Shown in pieces: positions 44,814 through 55,083 of a DNA stretch of 64,000 bases. Under the pieces are notes generated by a model that worked only from the letters and a program-made list of their open reading frames with translations, ran no database searches and was not told the origin of the DNA. The translations under genes were made by a program, and so were the position numbers. How positions within the stretch are numbered: position 1 is the first letter of the stretch; every line of letters begins with the position of its first letter. The DNA comes from Pseudomonas luteola NBRC 103146 (GTDB lineage Bacteria; Pseudomonadota; Gammaproteobacteria; Pseudomonadales; Pseudomonadaceae): NCBI RefSeq assembly GCF_002091675.1, contig NZ_BDAE01000004.1:219319-283318 (forward strand), given 5' to 3'.

Positions 44814-45689
44814 ATGACGCCATCCACGCCCCTTCCTCACCTTGTCTCCCATTCTGATCTGGATGCTGTATGCGATCAGTACGATGGATTTATTCTCGAC
44901 CTATGGGGGGTACTGATTGACGGCTACGACGCCTTTCCCGGTGCGCAGAACTGGCTGGCACGGCGTGCAACCGAAGGCAAACCTGTCTGGTTCCTGAGCA
45001 ACGCATCCCGTGATGCCGCTTCCATGACGGATCACTTGGTTGAACTGGGTATCGCTCGAGAGCAATTTGCCGGTATAACGACCTCAGGGCAGCTGGCCAT
45101 CGACGCCATTAGCCAGGAACCAGCACTGGCACAGGGGGGTATCTATCTGACCGGACCTGGCGAAGGTCAGACTGGCTGGCCCGAGCACATACGCAGCCGA
45201 TTCGTAACCGACATCCAACAGGCATCCCTCATCCTAGGTGTAGGGAGCTTCCCTCAGGATGAGCTGGCGCTTCGTCAGGCCCCGCTTAAGGACTTCACAC
45301 ATTTACCGTTTCTCTGCGCCAACCCTGATCGCACAGTAGTCTCTGGCGGCCTACCCTACTACGCCGCCGGTAAGCTGGCCGACTACTTCGCTTCGCTGGG
45401 CGGAAGTGTGCGCTGGTACGGAAAGCCTGATCCCTATGCGTTTCTTTGTGCTCAACGAGAACTGGCAACCTTGGGCGCCACCAGGCTGCTGTTTGTGGGT
45501 GACTCACTGGTCACCGACGTACCGGGTGCAGTTTCGGCCAACATTGATTGCTTATGGCTGGCGTCAACTGGAATCCACCGCGAGGCATTGGGTGCGGAGT
45601 TCAATGAGCAACCGGAGCAAGAGCAACTTGAGCGCTTCCTGATGGATTATTCGATACGCCCTCAATATGTCGCTGCTGGTCTAGTCTAA
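44814..45689 (+). CDS. HAD-superfamily (IIA) phosphatase, TIGR01459 type
   Basis: The 291-residue protein is a class IIA HAD hydrolase: DGFILDLWGVLIDGYDAFPG carries motif I (DxWGV), WFLSNASRD motif II, GKPDPYAF motif III region and LLFVGDSLVTDVPGA motif IV. Relatives act on nucleotides or p-nitrophenyl phosphate; the true substrate is not evident. I choose ATG 44814 because the family N-terminus begins there; the frame is open from 44742. It is followed by the dehydrogenase gene after about 30 bases. Confidence 0.88.
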   Translation: MTPSTPLPHLVSHSDLDAVCDQYDGFILDLWGVLIDGYDAFPGAQNWLARRATEGKPVWFLSNASRDAASMTDHLVELGIAREQFAGITTSGQLAIDAISQEPALAQGGIYLTGPGEGQTGWPEHIRSRFVTDIQQASLILGVGSFPQDELALRQAPLKDFTHLPFLCANPDRTVVSGGLPYYAAGKLADYFASLGGSVRWYGKPDPYAFLCAQRELATLGATRLLFVGDSLVTDVPGAVSANIDCLWLASTGIHREALGAEFNEQPEQEQLERFLMDYSIRPQYVAAGLV

Positions 45690-45721
45690 AGAGACTAAAC
45701 CCTAACGGAGATCCGTTGCCC

Positions 45722-46693
45722 GTGAGAAAGAATGTCGTTATCTATAATCGTCTTCCCGCTCCACTGGTTCAACAGTTGAGCGAAGCCTTTAACGTTACCG
45801 TCATTGATACTCAGGGCAATGTCGATGAGCAGTTCCAGCATGCCCTCCTTCACGCACACGGCCTGATTGGTGCCAGCAAGACACTAGGCCGCCATGAGTT
45901 GCAACATGCAGAAAACCTGGAAGTAATTTCCAGCGTTTCGGTTGGATATGACAGCTATGACGTGCCCTACCTGTCCGAGCAGGGCATTCTACTGACCAAC
46001 ACCCCCGATGTACTGACCCAGACCACAGCAGACCTTGGATTTGCTCTGCTGATGAGTACCGCTCGCCGCCTGCCTGAGCTGGATGCCTACACCAAGGCAG
46101 GGCAATGGACAAAAGGCGTAACGGAAGAGCATTTCGGTACGGACGTTTATCGAAAGACGCTGGGAATCGTAGGTATGGGTCGCATAGGTGCAGCCATTGC
46201 AAAGCGCGGCCACTTCGGCTTCGACATGCGGATTCTTTATCATGCAGGCAGCCGCAAGCCCGAGCTGGAGAAAGAATTCAAGGCAGAGTATCGAGACCTT
46301 GAATCTCTGCTTCATGAATCCGATTTTGTTTGCCTAGTAGTCCCTCTGACAGAGTCCACTCGCCAGATGATCGGCGCACGTGAACTAAGGCTCATGAAGC
46401 CCAGCGGTATTCTGATCAATATTGCGCGCGGGCCAGTGGTTGATGAAGCGGCTCTAATCGAGGCGCTTTCCAACCAGCAAATTCGTGGCGCAGGCCTGGA
46501 TGTTTTTGAGCAGGAACCGCTTTCATCATCGCCCCTGTTCTCGCTGAAGAATGTCGTCACCTTACCGCATATCGGTTCAGCGACTCACGAGACACGGTAT
46601 GCCATGGCAGAGCGCGCCGTCTCTAATCTGACAGCCGCCTTAAGCGGCAATCGGCCACAGGATTTGGTTAATCCTGAAGTATGGAAGGGTTAA
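45722..46693 (+). CDS. D-2-hydroxyacid dehydrogenase (GhrB-like)
   Basis: This 323-residue NAD(P)-dependent enzyme belongs to the glyoxylate/hydroxypyruvate/2-ketogluconate reductase group. Visible are VSVGYDSYDV, the Rossmann loop GIVGMGRIGAAIAKR, NIARGPVVDEAAL with the substrate Arg, the catalytic Glu region LDVFEQEPL, and the catalytic His in LPHIGSATHETR. The start is uncertain: GTG 45722 aligns with homologues, TTG 45716 has better spacing from GGAG. It may be cotranscribed with the HAD gene. Confidence 0.9.
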   Translation: MRKNVVIYNRLPAPLVQQLSEAFNVTVIDTQGNVDEQFQHALLHAHGLIGASKTLGRHELQHAENLEVISSVSVGYDSYDVPYLSEQGILLTNTPDVLTQTTADLGFALLMSTARRLPELDAYTKAGQWTKGVTEEHFGTDVYRKTLGIVGMGRIGAAIAKRGHFGFDMRILYHAGSRKPELEKEFKAEYRDLESLLHESDFVCLVVPLTESTRQMIGARELRLMKPSGILINIARGPVVDEAALIEALSNQQIRGAGLDVFEQEPLSSSPLFSLKNVVTLPHIGSATHETRYAMAERAVSNLTAALSGNRPQDLVNPEVWKG

Positions 46694-46855
46694 ATCAAGC
46701 CAATCTTAAACCAGCGCTTAACAGCAGACTCTTTAGATAAGCCATGCTGTCGTAATTAAGTCATATCTATTTGAGCAACCTGAGCGACTTCAGTACGGGG
46801 ACGCTTTCGGTCTGTGGCACAATTACCCGTTTGTGCTTCGTGTTACAGGCTTCAT

Positions 46856-49474
46856 ATGCGTCTACGTTTCGACCATCTGCACTGGCAAGACTGGAAAGGC
46901 TCCTTTACTGAGCGCAACTATGAGCGTGGCCGGCGCTATGCTCAAGAAGGTTACGCCACGGTCCGGTCAGCCGCCGATGGGCTGGTCTATGCCATATGCA
47001 GCAGTCCTTCAGGATTGGATTACCGCCAATCCATCACGCTCAAGCCTGGTCCAAGAGGTTGGTTTGTTGATGGCCGATGCACATGTGGTGCTGGCAGAAA
47101 CTGCAAGCATACTGCTGCCGTTCTGTTCGAGCTGGAGCGCCTTCAGCGGGCCGGCAGCCCTCCTCCACGCCGCGAAGCAGCCGAGACAGCCATCAATCTG
47201 GTCAAGCCGCCCAAGCCATTGTTGGTATTGGGTAGCCACACACAGGTTGACTATGATCGGCAAACCGCACGCATGCGCCCCGTCACCCGCCACAGGGCTG
47301 CCCTGGCGTTTCTTTACGACGGCAAAAAAGTGTTCGGCAAGCCTGTACCGGGTCGTAGTAGCGCGGCAACGCTGCCAACACGCCACAGTGAAGCCGAGCA
47401 GCGCCTACGACAAGTCTTACAGGATGCAGGCCTCCGAGTAGCGACACGGCGAAGCGCAGCCTTGCCCGAAGATGCGGGCGAGATGTTTGAAATGCCTGAT
47501 GACTCCAGTTGGCTGCGCTTTATCGAAGTCACACTTCCGCAGCTGCGTGAAGCGGGCTGGCAGATAGATATGCGTCCAGAATTCGCCTTTGAGCTGACCG
47601 AGGTGGAGAATTGGTACGGCGAAATTGAGGAGGCGCCTGATCATGAATGGTTTGATCTGGAGCTCGGCATCGTCGTACAAGGGCGGCGCGTCAGTCTGCT
47701 GCCTATCCTGATCGATCTTATCCGGCGGGATCCCCAATTATTCGAACCGGGAGCACTGGCCAGACGCTCTGACGATGAGCGCCTGCTGCTCCGCGTGGAA
47801 AGCCCTGCTGCACGCAAGCAAGGACGCCCCGCACGTATCGCCCTGTCTCTAGGTAGACTAAAGCCCTTGCTTGCCGCACTCATGGAACTGCATGGGCATT
47901 CGTTACCTGCTAATACCAAGCAGATACGTTTGTCTCATCTGGACGCCGTACGGCTGGCTGAACTTGAAGAAAATATCCCACTGACATGGCAGGGTGGTGA
48001 GCAGCTCAGAAACTTCGCCCATCGACTACGCCATTATTCAGCTTCGCCCCTGCACGTCCCGGAAAGCCTGCGTGCCGAGTTAAGACCGTATCAGCGCGAT
48101 GGCCTGGCTTGGTTGCAGGCACTTCGCGAGCTGGATGTGGGCGGGATCCTGGCCGATGACATGGGTCTTGGTAAGACCTTGCAAACCCTGGCTCATATCC
48201 TGGTCGAGAAAACGGCTGGCCGGTTGACCAGCCCTGCCATGATCGTCATGCCTACCAGCCTAATACCCAACTGGCAGGACGAAGCAGCCAAGTTCACACC
48301 TGAGCTGAAAGTACTGGCCCTCCACGGTACTCAACGGCGTAACCTGTTCGAGCGGATACCTGAGCACGATATCATCCTGACTACCTACGCCCTGCTACCG
48401 CGCGATGCCGAGCAGTTGGCCAGCTTCTCCTTTCATCTTCTGGTATTGGATGAAGCACAATCCATTAAGAATGCGGCAACCAAAGCAGCGCAAGCGGCGC
48501 GGGGACTCAATACGCGACACCGTCTATGCCTGACGGGCACCCCGCTGGAAAATCATCTGGGTGAGCTTTGGTCTCAGTTCCACTTCCTGATGCCAGGCTG
48601 GTTAGGCGATATAAAAGACTTCAAGCGCGACTACCGAACACCGATCGAGAAAAATGGCGATACCCAACGCCTCGCCCAATTAAAGGGACGAGTAAAGCCT
48701 TTCATTCTGCGTCGTACCAAACAGCGAGTAGCCAGCGAGCTGCCACCCAAGACAGAAATTGTCCAGTTGGTCGAGCTGACTCAGCCACAGCGCGATCTTT
48801 ATGAAACGGTACGTGTTGCACTTGATGAGAAGGTCCGTAGCGAAATCTCCAAGAAAGGCTTGGCCAGAAGCCAAATTATCGTTCTTGATGCACTGCTGAA
48901 ACTCCGCCAGGTCTGCTGCGATATCCGACTAGTCAACGGCAACGAAACATCCGCCAAGTCGTCTGGAAAGCTACTCGGCTTGCTGGAACTGCTCGAAGGC
49001 CTATTGGCCAATGGCAGTCGTGTCCTGCTGTTCTCGCAGTTCACTTCCATGCTGGCGCTGATCCAGCAGGCGCTGGATGAAAGACGGATCGACTATGTCA
49101 CCCTTACCGGTGAAACCCAGGATCGCCGTACGCCTGTCGAACAGTTTCAGTCCGGTGAGGCCCCGGTTTTCCTGTTGAGCCTTAAAGCAGGCGGTACGGG
49201 ACTCAACCTGACTGCGGCCGACACGGTGATTCACTTCGACCCCTGGTGGAACCCGGCGGCGGAGAGCCAGGCCACAGATCGTGCCTATCGCATAGGGCAA
49301 GATAAGCCGGTTTTTGTGTACAAGCTCATTGCAAGAGGCACCCTGGAAGAGAAAATCCAGCAATTGCAGTATGAGAAATCCCGTATTGCCGCAGGGATTC
49401 TTGAGGAGAACACAGCCGACTGGCGAATGTCGGAAGCGGATATCGAAGCGCTTTTCACCCCATTGGGTAAATAG
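46856..49474 (+). CDS. SNF2-family helicase with SWIM zinc finger
   Basis: The 872-residue protein starts with a SWIM zinc-finger region (CTCGAGRNCKHTAAV near residue 75), followed by an N-terminal accessory region to about 390, then a SNF2 ATPase: ADDMGLGKTLQ (Walker A), LVLDEAQSIKN (DEAQ box), LTGTPLENHLGELWSQ, and helicase C with LLFSQFTSML, LKAGGTGLNLTAADTVIHFDPWWNPAAE and RAYRIGQDKPVFVYKL. Such proteins remodel DNA-protein complexes; the role is undefined. ATG 46856 is chosen over 46814 as the conserved N-terminus starts there. Confidence 0.93.
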   Translation: MRLRFDHLHWQDWKGSFTERNYERGRRYAQEGYATVRSAADGLVYAICSSPSGLDYRQSITLKPGPRGWFVDGRCTCGAGRNCKHTAAVLFELERLQRAGSPPPRREAAETAINLVKPPKPLLVLGSHTQVDYDRQTARMRPVTRHRAALAFLYDGKKVFGKPVPGRSSAATLPTRHSEAEQRLRQVLQDAGLRVATRRSAALPEDAGEMFEMPDDSSWLRFIEVTLPQLREAGWQIDMRPEFAFELTEVENWYGEIEEAPDHEWFDLELGIVVQGRRVSLLPILIDLIRRDPQLFEPGALARRSDDERLLLRVESPAARKQGRPARIALSLGRLKPLLAALMELHGHSLPANTKQIRLSHLDAVRLAELEENIPLTWQGGEQLRNFAHRLRHYSASPLHVPESLRAELRPYQRDGLAWLQALRELDVGGILADDMGLGKTLQTLAHILVEKTAGRLTSPAMIVMPTSLIPNWQDEAAKFTPELKVLALHGTQRRNLFERIPEHDIILTTYALLPRDAEQLASFSFHLLVLDEAQSIKNAATKAAQAARGLNTRHRLCLTGTPLENHLGELWSQFHFLMPGWLGDIKDFKRDYRTPIEKNGDTQRLAQLKGRVKPFILRRTKQRVASELPPKTEIVQLVELTQPQRDLYETVRVALDEKVRSEISKKGLARSQIIVLDALLKLRQVCCDIRLVNGNETSAKSSGKLLGLLELLEGLLANGSRVLLFSQFTSMLALIQQALDERRIDYVTLTGETQDRRTPVEQFQSGEAPVFLLSLKAGGTGLNLTAADTVIHFDPWWNPAAESQATDRAYRIGQDKPVFVYKLIARGTLEEKIQQLQYEKSRIAAGILEENTADWRMSEADIEALFTPLGK

Positions 49475-49631
49475 ACTTTCCTCCTTGGCCGTTCTGCTTG
49501 TCTGAGCAGAGCGGTGCATCACTCGAGAAGCGGTCTAAACTTGTCAAACATAATAAAGTCCATATCCCTTATGATCTGGATGCTGTTTGCCTGCGCTTAC
49601 ACTACTTTGGCATGGGGTTTGGGAGATTGCG

Positions 49632-50441
49632 ATGGAGTTACCGCGCCAAGCCTGCCTGGATGCGCTCAACCGTGAGCCACCTGCTATATTTGAGGCAGCA
49701 CTCTGGATAGCTGCCGAACATGACCTGACCTTTCAGCCTGAAATGGCTCAGCATCTTCTGACGGATCTCATTCCTTCTGTCGAGGCAGCTATTGATCATC
49801 AAGGCTCGTCCGCCGAGCGCGCGCAGCAGCTCGTACGCCGGATGATCGAGCTGGGTTTTCACGCCGATGACTGGCCGCTGAAGCCTCAGGCAGCGTTGCT
49901 GCACAAGGTGCTGGCTCGTCGAAGGGGACAGCCACTTTCCTTATCACTGATCGCGATGGAGCTGGCCCGCAGACTGGACATTCCTCTGGTTGGCGTCAAC
50001 TTTCCAGGCCATTTCCTGCTACGTGTCCCTGAGGCGGATCACCTGCTTGACCCTACCAGTGGAAGACGACTTTATTCCAAGGATTGCCGCGGACTGCTCG
50101 CCTATCAGTTTGGTCCACATGCCCAGCTGCAAGCGCAGCACCTACGCACTGCTCAGCCTCGCGAACTGCTCCAGAGACTGTCTCGAAATCTTCGTCAGTT
50201 GCATGAATTTGATAACCAACTATTGGCAGCCCTGAAAGATGCGCAGCGGGTACTGGAAGTAGGGCCGCCCAGCGTCTCGGATCATCTGGCTCGTGCAGAA
50301 CTGTATAGCCGGCTGGACTGCCCTCAGGCCCAGCGTTATGACCTTGAGCATGCCCTATTGTTAAGCGATGACCCAGCCGAGCAACTGCACCTAAGCCATC
50401 GCCTGGCCGCGCTGAGTGATAGTCGCCGCCGTCTTCACTGA
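49632..50441 (+). CDS. SirB1-family transglutaminase-like protein
   Basis: The 269-residue protein belongs to the SirB1/DUF1347 transglutaminase-like family, with LLHKVLARRRGQPLSLSLIAMELARRLD near residue 100 and VGVNFPGHFLLRV, the histidine-containing core, followed by TPR-like C-terminal repeats (ALKDAQRVLEVGP onward). The cysteine expected in active transglutaminases at the RRGQPLSLS position is a serine, as in most of this family, so enzymatic activity is doubtful. ATG 49632 follows GGGAG. Confidence 0.88.
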   Translation: MELPRQACLDALNREPPAIFEAALWIAAEHDLTFQPEMAQHLLTDLIPSVEAAIDHQGSSAERAQQLVRRMIELGFHADDWPLKPQAALLHKVLARRRGQPLSLSLIAMELARRLDIPLVGVNFPGHFLLRVPEADHLLDPTSGRRLYSKDCRGLLAYQFGPHAQLQAQHLRTAQPRELLQRLSRNLRQLHEFDNQLLAALKDAQRVLEVGPPSVSDHLARAELYSRLDCPQAQRYDLEHALLLSDDPAEQLHLSHRLAALSDSRRRLH

Positions 50442-50566
50442 TAGGCATGGAAATATGCCTTAACAGCCAGAACCTTCTGTCTCCAGCCAGGCGGATATCA
50501 AGTCCTGCCAAGCACAGCCGATAGCCAAGCAACCTCCTTTACGCTGTACTTAGCAGGACCTAAGCA

Positions 50567-52192
50567 ATGACCCTTCGTAACTTGAATATCGCACCTCGTG
50601 CTTTCCTGGGGTTTGCGTTCATAGCTGTACTCACTTTGTTCCTGGGCGTTTTCTCGCTCTATCAGATGCGTGATATCCGCCAGAACAGTATTAACTTTGA
50701 ACAGAATGTGCTCCCCAGCATAACCAGCCTGGATGAAATTACATCGCTAACCCTGCGCCTGCGCGTGCTCTCCTATCGTTTGCTTATCAACCGCGAACCG
50801 GAGAATCTGCAAAAGACGTTGGCATTGTTTGATCAGCGGATCAGTCAGGTTGAAGCTGCGCGGACACGCTATGAGAAGCTGATTGCATCGGAGGCGGAGC
50901 GCGGCTTTTATAACGATTTCCAAAAGTTGTGGGGTGATTATCTTCAGCTGAAGAACCGCATGATGCAGCTCTCTTCAGCAAATCAACTTGATGAGCTTAA
51001 GGCTGTACTTAACGATGAGCTTCTGAAGAACTCTGACGCAATCAATGCGGTGTTAGGCAAACTTGTCGATATCAATGCAGACTCAACGACAAAGTCTAAT
51101 CAGAGTGCTGCCCAGAGCTATTCCACCTCTGTTGCCACCGCTATTACTTTGTTGGTCATCGTTGCATTACTGACCGTACTCCTGGCCTGGCTGCTGACGC
51201 GCAGCATCGTGCAGCCGGTTGATCAGGCCCTGCGTGCGGCTGAAGAAATTGCCAGCGGTGACCTGACCAAGCACATTCAGGTTACCGGCAAGGATGAGCC
51301 CGCTCGTCTCTTGATGGCCATGCGTACCATGCAGGAAAAACTGCGTCATACGTTAGAGCGCATCTCAGGCTCCTCGAGCCAGTTGGCTGCCGCCTCTGAA
51401 GAGCTCAGCAGCATCACTGACGAGAGTGCACGTGGCCTGAATCGCCAGAATGACGAAATCCAGATGGCTGCAACGGCCGTAACGGAAATGAGCTCGGCAG
51501 TAGAAGAAGTGGCCCGCAATGCCATGACAACGTCCGAAGCCTCCAAGCACTCTGCCAGTGCGGCTCAGGAGGGTCAGGGTCGCGTACTGGAGACCGTTTC
51601 GTCCATTGAGCACATGACCTCGGAGGTTCAGACGACCGCATGTCTGGTCGGTGAACTTGCCAGTCAATCACGCGATATTGGCAAGGTGCTTGATGTGATT
51701 CGTGGCCTGGCTGACCAGACCAACCTGCTGGCACTCAACGCCGCTATTGAAGCGGCCCGTGCGGGAGAGGCAGGTCGCGGCTTCGCTGTCGTCGCCGATG
51801 AGGTGCGGGCCTTGGCGCATCGTACCCAGGAGTCGACTCGTGAAATTGAGCAGATGATCATGAGTATCCAAAACGGCACTGAGCAGGCCGTGAACTCAAT
51901 GGAGTCCAGCACGACCCGAGCAGGTTCTACGCTGGAAGTGGCTCGTCGTGCCGGCGAAGCGCTGGAAGAAATTACCCGCGCCATCAGCGAGATCAATGAG
52001 CGCAACCTAGTCATTGCCAGCGCAGCCGAAGAACAGGCCCAGGTAGCTCGCGAAGTAGACCGCAATCTGGTCAATATTCGGGATCTGTCAGTCCAGAGCT
52101 CGGAAGGTGCTCGTGATACCACGGCAGCCAGCCAAGAGCTGTCGCGCCTGGCTGTTGAGCTGAATACCTTGGTATCTCATTTCAAGGTTTAA
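50567..52192 (+). CDS. Methyl-accepting chemotaxis protein
   Basis: This 541-residue chemoreceptor has a membrane helix (about residues 12-30), a periplasmic four-helix-bundle sensor (about 31-188), a second helix (about 190-210), a HAMP domain, and a long cytoplasmic signalling coiled coil whose tip carries [18 protein letters not shown] and [16 protein letters not shown], the CheA/CheW-binding hairpin. No C-terminal CheR/CheB pentapeptide is present (it ends HFKV). The ligand cannot be read from sequence. It stands alone. Confidence 0.96.
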   Translation: MTLRNLNIAPRAFLGFAFIAVLTLFLGVFSLYQMRDIRQNSINFEQNVLPSITSLDEITSLTLRLRVLSYRLLINREPENLQKTLALFDQRISQVEAARTRYEKLIASEAERGFYNDFQKLWGDYLQLKNRMMQLSSANQLDELKAVLNDELLKNSDAINAVLGKLVDINADSTTKSNQSAAQSYSTSVATAITLLVIVALLTVLLAWLLTRSIVQPVDQALRAAEEIASGDLTKHIQVTGKDEPARLLMAMRTMQEKLRHTLERISGSSSQLAAASEELSSITDESARGLNRQNDEIQMAATAVTEMSSAVEEVARNAMTTSEASKHSASAAQEGQGRVLETVSSIEHMTSEVQTTACLVGELASQSRDIGKVLDVIRGLADQTNLLALNAAIEAARAGEAGRGFAVVADEVRALAHRTQESTREIEQMIMSIQNGTEQAVNSMESSTTRAGSTLEVARRAGEALEEITRAISEINERNLVIASAAEEQAQVAREVDRNLVNIRDLSVQSSEGARDTTAASQELSRLAVELNTLVSHFKV

Positions 52193-52225
52193 GGATGAAC
52201 GTGGTGCAAGGATGCACCCCCTCCA

Positions 52226-52909
52226 TCAAAGCACCCAGATCAGCAGTTGGGCGCCCAGCAGATTGAACAAGCCGGTCAATACCATCGTCAGTCCGGCCAC
52301 TGTCCCCTCCTCAATGCCTACTTCGTAAGCGCGGCTTGTACCGGCACCATGGGCACCTACGCCAAACATCGCACCTCGCGCCAGAGCAGAGCGCAACGGA
52401 AGAAAGCGCAGAAGAAGGCTACCCACCACAGCGCCAAAAACACCTGTGACCAGTACGAAAGCAGCGGTCAATTCAGGTACACCCCCCAGGTTCTTGGACA
52501 TAGGCATGGCAAACGGTGTCGTAATCGAGCGTGGCAGCAGGGATAACGTGACAGGCGCTTCCAAAGCCAGCAAATGGGCCAATGCCCAAGAGCTGAAGAT
52601 TGACACAAAGCTGCCTACTACAATGCCGGCCATAAGTGCTCGCCAATAACGGACCAGAAGTCGACGCTGCTGCCAGATCGGTACGGCAAACGCGACGGTA
52701 GCCGGCCCAAGCAGGCCGATCAGCCAACCGGTGTAGTGGGAATACTGCGCATAGCTCGTGCCTGTCGGAATGGCAATCAGGTAAAGAATAGTCGGCACAA
52801 AGACAATAGGGGCCAGCACATACCACTTGATGCGCTTGTAAATCATCCGGCTCAGGATATACCCACCCAACGTCAGAAGCAGCCAGAACACGCCAGTCCA
52901 ATCAAGCAT
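52226..52909 (-). CDS. lrgB: LrgB/CidB-family membrane protein
   Basis: LrgB-type proteins work with LrgA-type partners in holin-like or metabolite-transport roles. The 227-residue protein has about six membrane helices and the conserved PRSITTPFAMPMSKNLGG, GVFGAVVGSLLL and GAHGAGTSRAYEVG blocks. It overlaps lrgA by eight bases, implying coupled translation. The operon is divergent from a LysR regulator. Function in Gram-negatives is not settled; YohK is the E. coli counterpart. Confidence 0.92.
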   Translation of the reverse strand: MLDWTGVFWLLLTLGGYILSRMIYKRIKWYVLAPIVFVPTILYLIAIPTGTSYAQYSHYTGWLIGLLGPATVAFAVPIWQQRRLLVRYWRALMAGIVVGSFVSIFSSWALAHLLALEAPVTLSLLPRSITTPFAMPMSKNLGGVPELTAAFVLVTGVFGAVVGSLLLRFLPLRSALARGAMFGVGAHGAGTSRAYEVGIEEGTVAGLTMVLTGLFNLLGAQLLIWVL

Positions 52910-53276
52910 CCTGGCGGCTCCTGCGACGAAACATCCATTCCACCGTCAAAGCGGTACTGATCATGACCAGAAGCGTGCTGAAGCACACCGCCATAAGAAT
53001 ACGGATGCCCTCTTCCCGGACAAGAGGCCCATAATCAAGCAGACTCATCAGCGCTGGGATGAAAAACAGCAGCATCTCACCGACCAGCACACGGGCACCG
53101 CTTTCAAGCCACTCTGGTTTTATCACTCGCAGCGCAAGAGATAGCAGAAGGATCGCCAGACCTAGAACACCTGCTGGGATAGGCAAACCGAAATACTGCC
53201 CAAGCCATCCGCCTAGCCACCAGATACCTAACAATACAGCCAACTCAACCAGCGTCCGCATGTAACGGGGAACCAT
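52902..53276 (-). CDS. lrgA: LrgA/CidA-family holin-like protein
   Basis: The 124-residue protein has four membrane helices and the LrgA/CidA signature GLPIPAGVLGLAILLLSL, with LVGEMLLFFIPALMSLLDYG later. It is predicted to act with the LrgB-like protein. I use the ATG at 53276, behind TGGATG, rather than the longer frame to 53306. Divergent transcription from the LysR gene suggests control by it, as CidR controls cid in Gram-positives. Confidence 0.9.
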   Translation of the reverse strand: MVPRYMRTLVELAVLLGIWWLGGWLGQYFGLPIPAGVLGLAILLLSLALRVIKPEWLESGARVLVGEMLLFFIPALMSLLDYGPLVREEGIRILMAVCFSTLLVMISTALTVEWMFRRRSRQDA

Positions 53277-53364
53277 AAGACATCCATTACGTTTAACTGG
53301 CTTCAAGGATACGCCCGGCCTTACTATCCCAGAAGCGAATTATTAGAATCAGAGCCATTCCAAA

Positions 53365-54267
53365 ATGGAATTCAAACAACTCCGCATGTTTGTCGAGGTT
53401 GTACGCCAGGGCGGCTTTACTGCCAGTACACGCGTGCTTCACGCGACTCAATCGACCGTCAGCAAGCAGATTGCCCATCTGGAGCAAAGTCTGGGGTTGC
53501 GTCTGCTGGATCGGACAGGCCCCGCCCTACAATTGACCGATGCAGGACATGTTGTGCTCAAACATGCTGAGCACATATTGCGCCAACACCGCGAAATGCT
53601 GACGGAGCTGGATGATCTAGCCCGCCTGGGTCAAGGACAACTGCGCGTTGGGCTGCCCATTCTGGGTGCAGAAACATTGTTTGCAGCCCCCTTTTCCCTC
53701 TACCGTAAGCGCTATCCGCAAATTACGGTTCACTTGGTGGAAGGTGGCAGCAAGCTCATGGAGGAGTTGGTCATCAAGGGTGATATAGAGATTGGTGGCT
53801 GTCTTACCCCTAATGATCCTTTTTTTGATTATCAACCTTTTTGCAATGAGCCTTTGGATGCCGTGCTGTCATGTATTCATCCATTGGCCAATAGGCCCCG
53901 ATTGGCGTTAGCGGAGCTGGCCGCTACGCCCTTCTTGCTATATCAGCAGAGCTATACCTTGAACGATCGACTGTTACAGGCGTGCCGCGAAGCGGGCTTT
54001 ACGCCCCAAGAAGGTGGCAGAAGTGGACAGGCGGACTTTCTAATAGCATTGGCAGCAGCAGGACAAGGCGTTGTTCTCCTACCCCGAATCGTGGCCCAAA
54101 AGCTGATACGTCCCGATGTCGTACGCATTCCTCTGACCCAACCTGACCTCCGGTGGGACGCCTCCTTTATCTGGCGGCGTGGTGCATACCTTTCCCGGGC
54201 GGCAAGAGCCTGGCTCGATCTCATGCAGGAAGTCAGCCTGGAGCAATTCGGCAAACTGGATACTTGA
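53365..54267 (+). CDS. LysR-family transcriptional regulator
   Basis: The 300-residue protein opens with a LysR winged helix-turn-helix (MEFKQLRMFVEVVRQGGF, TQSTVSKQIAHLEQSLGLRLLDR) and continues with a periplasmic-binding-like effector domain (GQLRVGLPILGAETLF onward). It is divergent from lrgAB, with 88 bp between the two starts, and probably regulates them in response to a small molecule such as an organic acid. The effector is unknown. Confidence 0.94.
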   Translation: MEFKQLRMFVEVVRQGGFTASTRVLHATQSTVSKQIAHLEQSLGLRLLDRTGPALQLTDAGHVVLKHAEHILRQHREMLTELDDLARLGQGQLRVGLPILGAETLFAAPFSLYRKRYPQITVHLVEGGSKLMEELVIKGDIEIGGCLTPNDPFFDYQPFCNEPLDAVLSCIHPLANRPRLALAELAATPFLLYQQSYTLNDRLLQACREAGFTPQEGGRSGQADFLIALAAAGQGVVLLPRIVAQKLIRPDVVRIPLTQPDLRWDASFIWRRGAYLSRAARAWLDLMQEVSLEQFGKLDT

Positions 54268-54353
54268 GTCTGAATATCTTGAATTAAAGTCTGCCATGAC
54301 AACATAGTCATCAAGCCATAAGCGCCTGATGACCTAGCAGACTACCGTTCCCC

Positions 54354-54806
54354 TCAGCGGATCAAGGCTGTTATCAGACGATCCAGCCACGGCTCCGCGT
54401 CTGTTTCGGGAGTAACGGTTTCACTGGCATCGAGCTTTAATATAGGCAGCACTTCCTGCAGTCCAAGCTCGGCAAACAGCTCCTGCATTTGCATGCCACC
54501 ACCACAGTAAGTATCGCCGTAGCTGGCGTCCCCCAAACCGATCACGGCTGCGGGCCTGCCACGCCAATCCGGAAGCGTATCGCGCAGCGCATAGTAAAGC
54601 GGCTGTACGTTGTCCGGCAGCTCTCCCATTCCGGTTGTCGATGTCACGGCAAGAAACGCATCGGCATCGAAAGCCAGCAAATCGTCCAGTCCTCCACGCA
54701 AATTGAGCCAGACCTCATGCCCACCTGCCTCCAGAATCTGCTTGGCGTGCCTGGCGACCTCCTCAGCCGTGCCGTAAACAGAGCCACATAAAATGGCGAC
54801 CTTCAT
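54354..54806 (-). CDS. Flavodoxin (MioC-like)
   Basis: The 150-residue protein is a short-chain flavodoxin: the FMN phosphate loop is GSVYGTAEEVA (residues 8-18), with VTSTTGMGELPDN and GLGDASYGDTYCGGG as the isoalloxazine-binding loops. E. coli MioC is the closest named relative and supports biotin synthase; the Pseudomonas function is not established. It converges on the LysR gene and is followed upstream by a 277-bp gap to a divergent gene. Confidence 0.9.
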   Translation of the reverse strand: MKVAILCGSVYGTAEEVARHAKQILEAGGHEVWLNLRGGLDDLLAFDADAFLAVTSTTGMGELPDNVQPLYYALRDTLPDWRGRPAAVIGLGDASYGDTYCGGGMQMQELFAELGLQEVLPILKLDASETVTPETDAEPWLDRLITALIR

Positions 54807-55083
54807 GACACCTCCTTAATCACTGGTATGCCTAACCTTACCATGCTGCCCTTTGGTTCACACACAGCGCTTCTTGCACTGACATGACGCCTACTACTTA
54901 TGTCTAGCCAGCGCTCATCGGCATTTAACGCAAATGGAATGAACCTTGTATATGCTTGCACAGCCTGATACTCAGGCGATCGAAGCACTCCAAAACGAGT
55001 CGCTTCCTGTTCTCGACCGCAGTGCCTACCCGGCGCTGTGTGATCAGACCGTCCTATCCGGATAGTTGCATGTGGAGAGTTCT

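Noticed and set aside
54952..55065. 37-codon frame before the ABM gene
   Set aside because: It has only a weak GGAATG upstream, no recognisable sequence and ends just before the next ribosome site. It could be a leader peptide, but nothing supports that.
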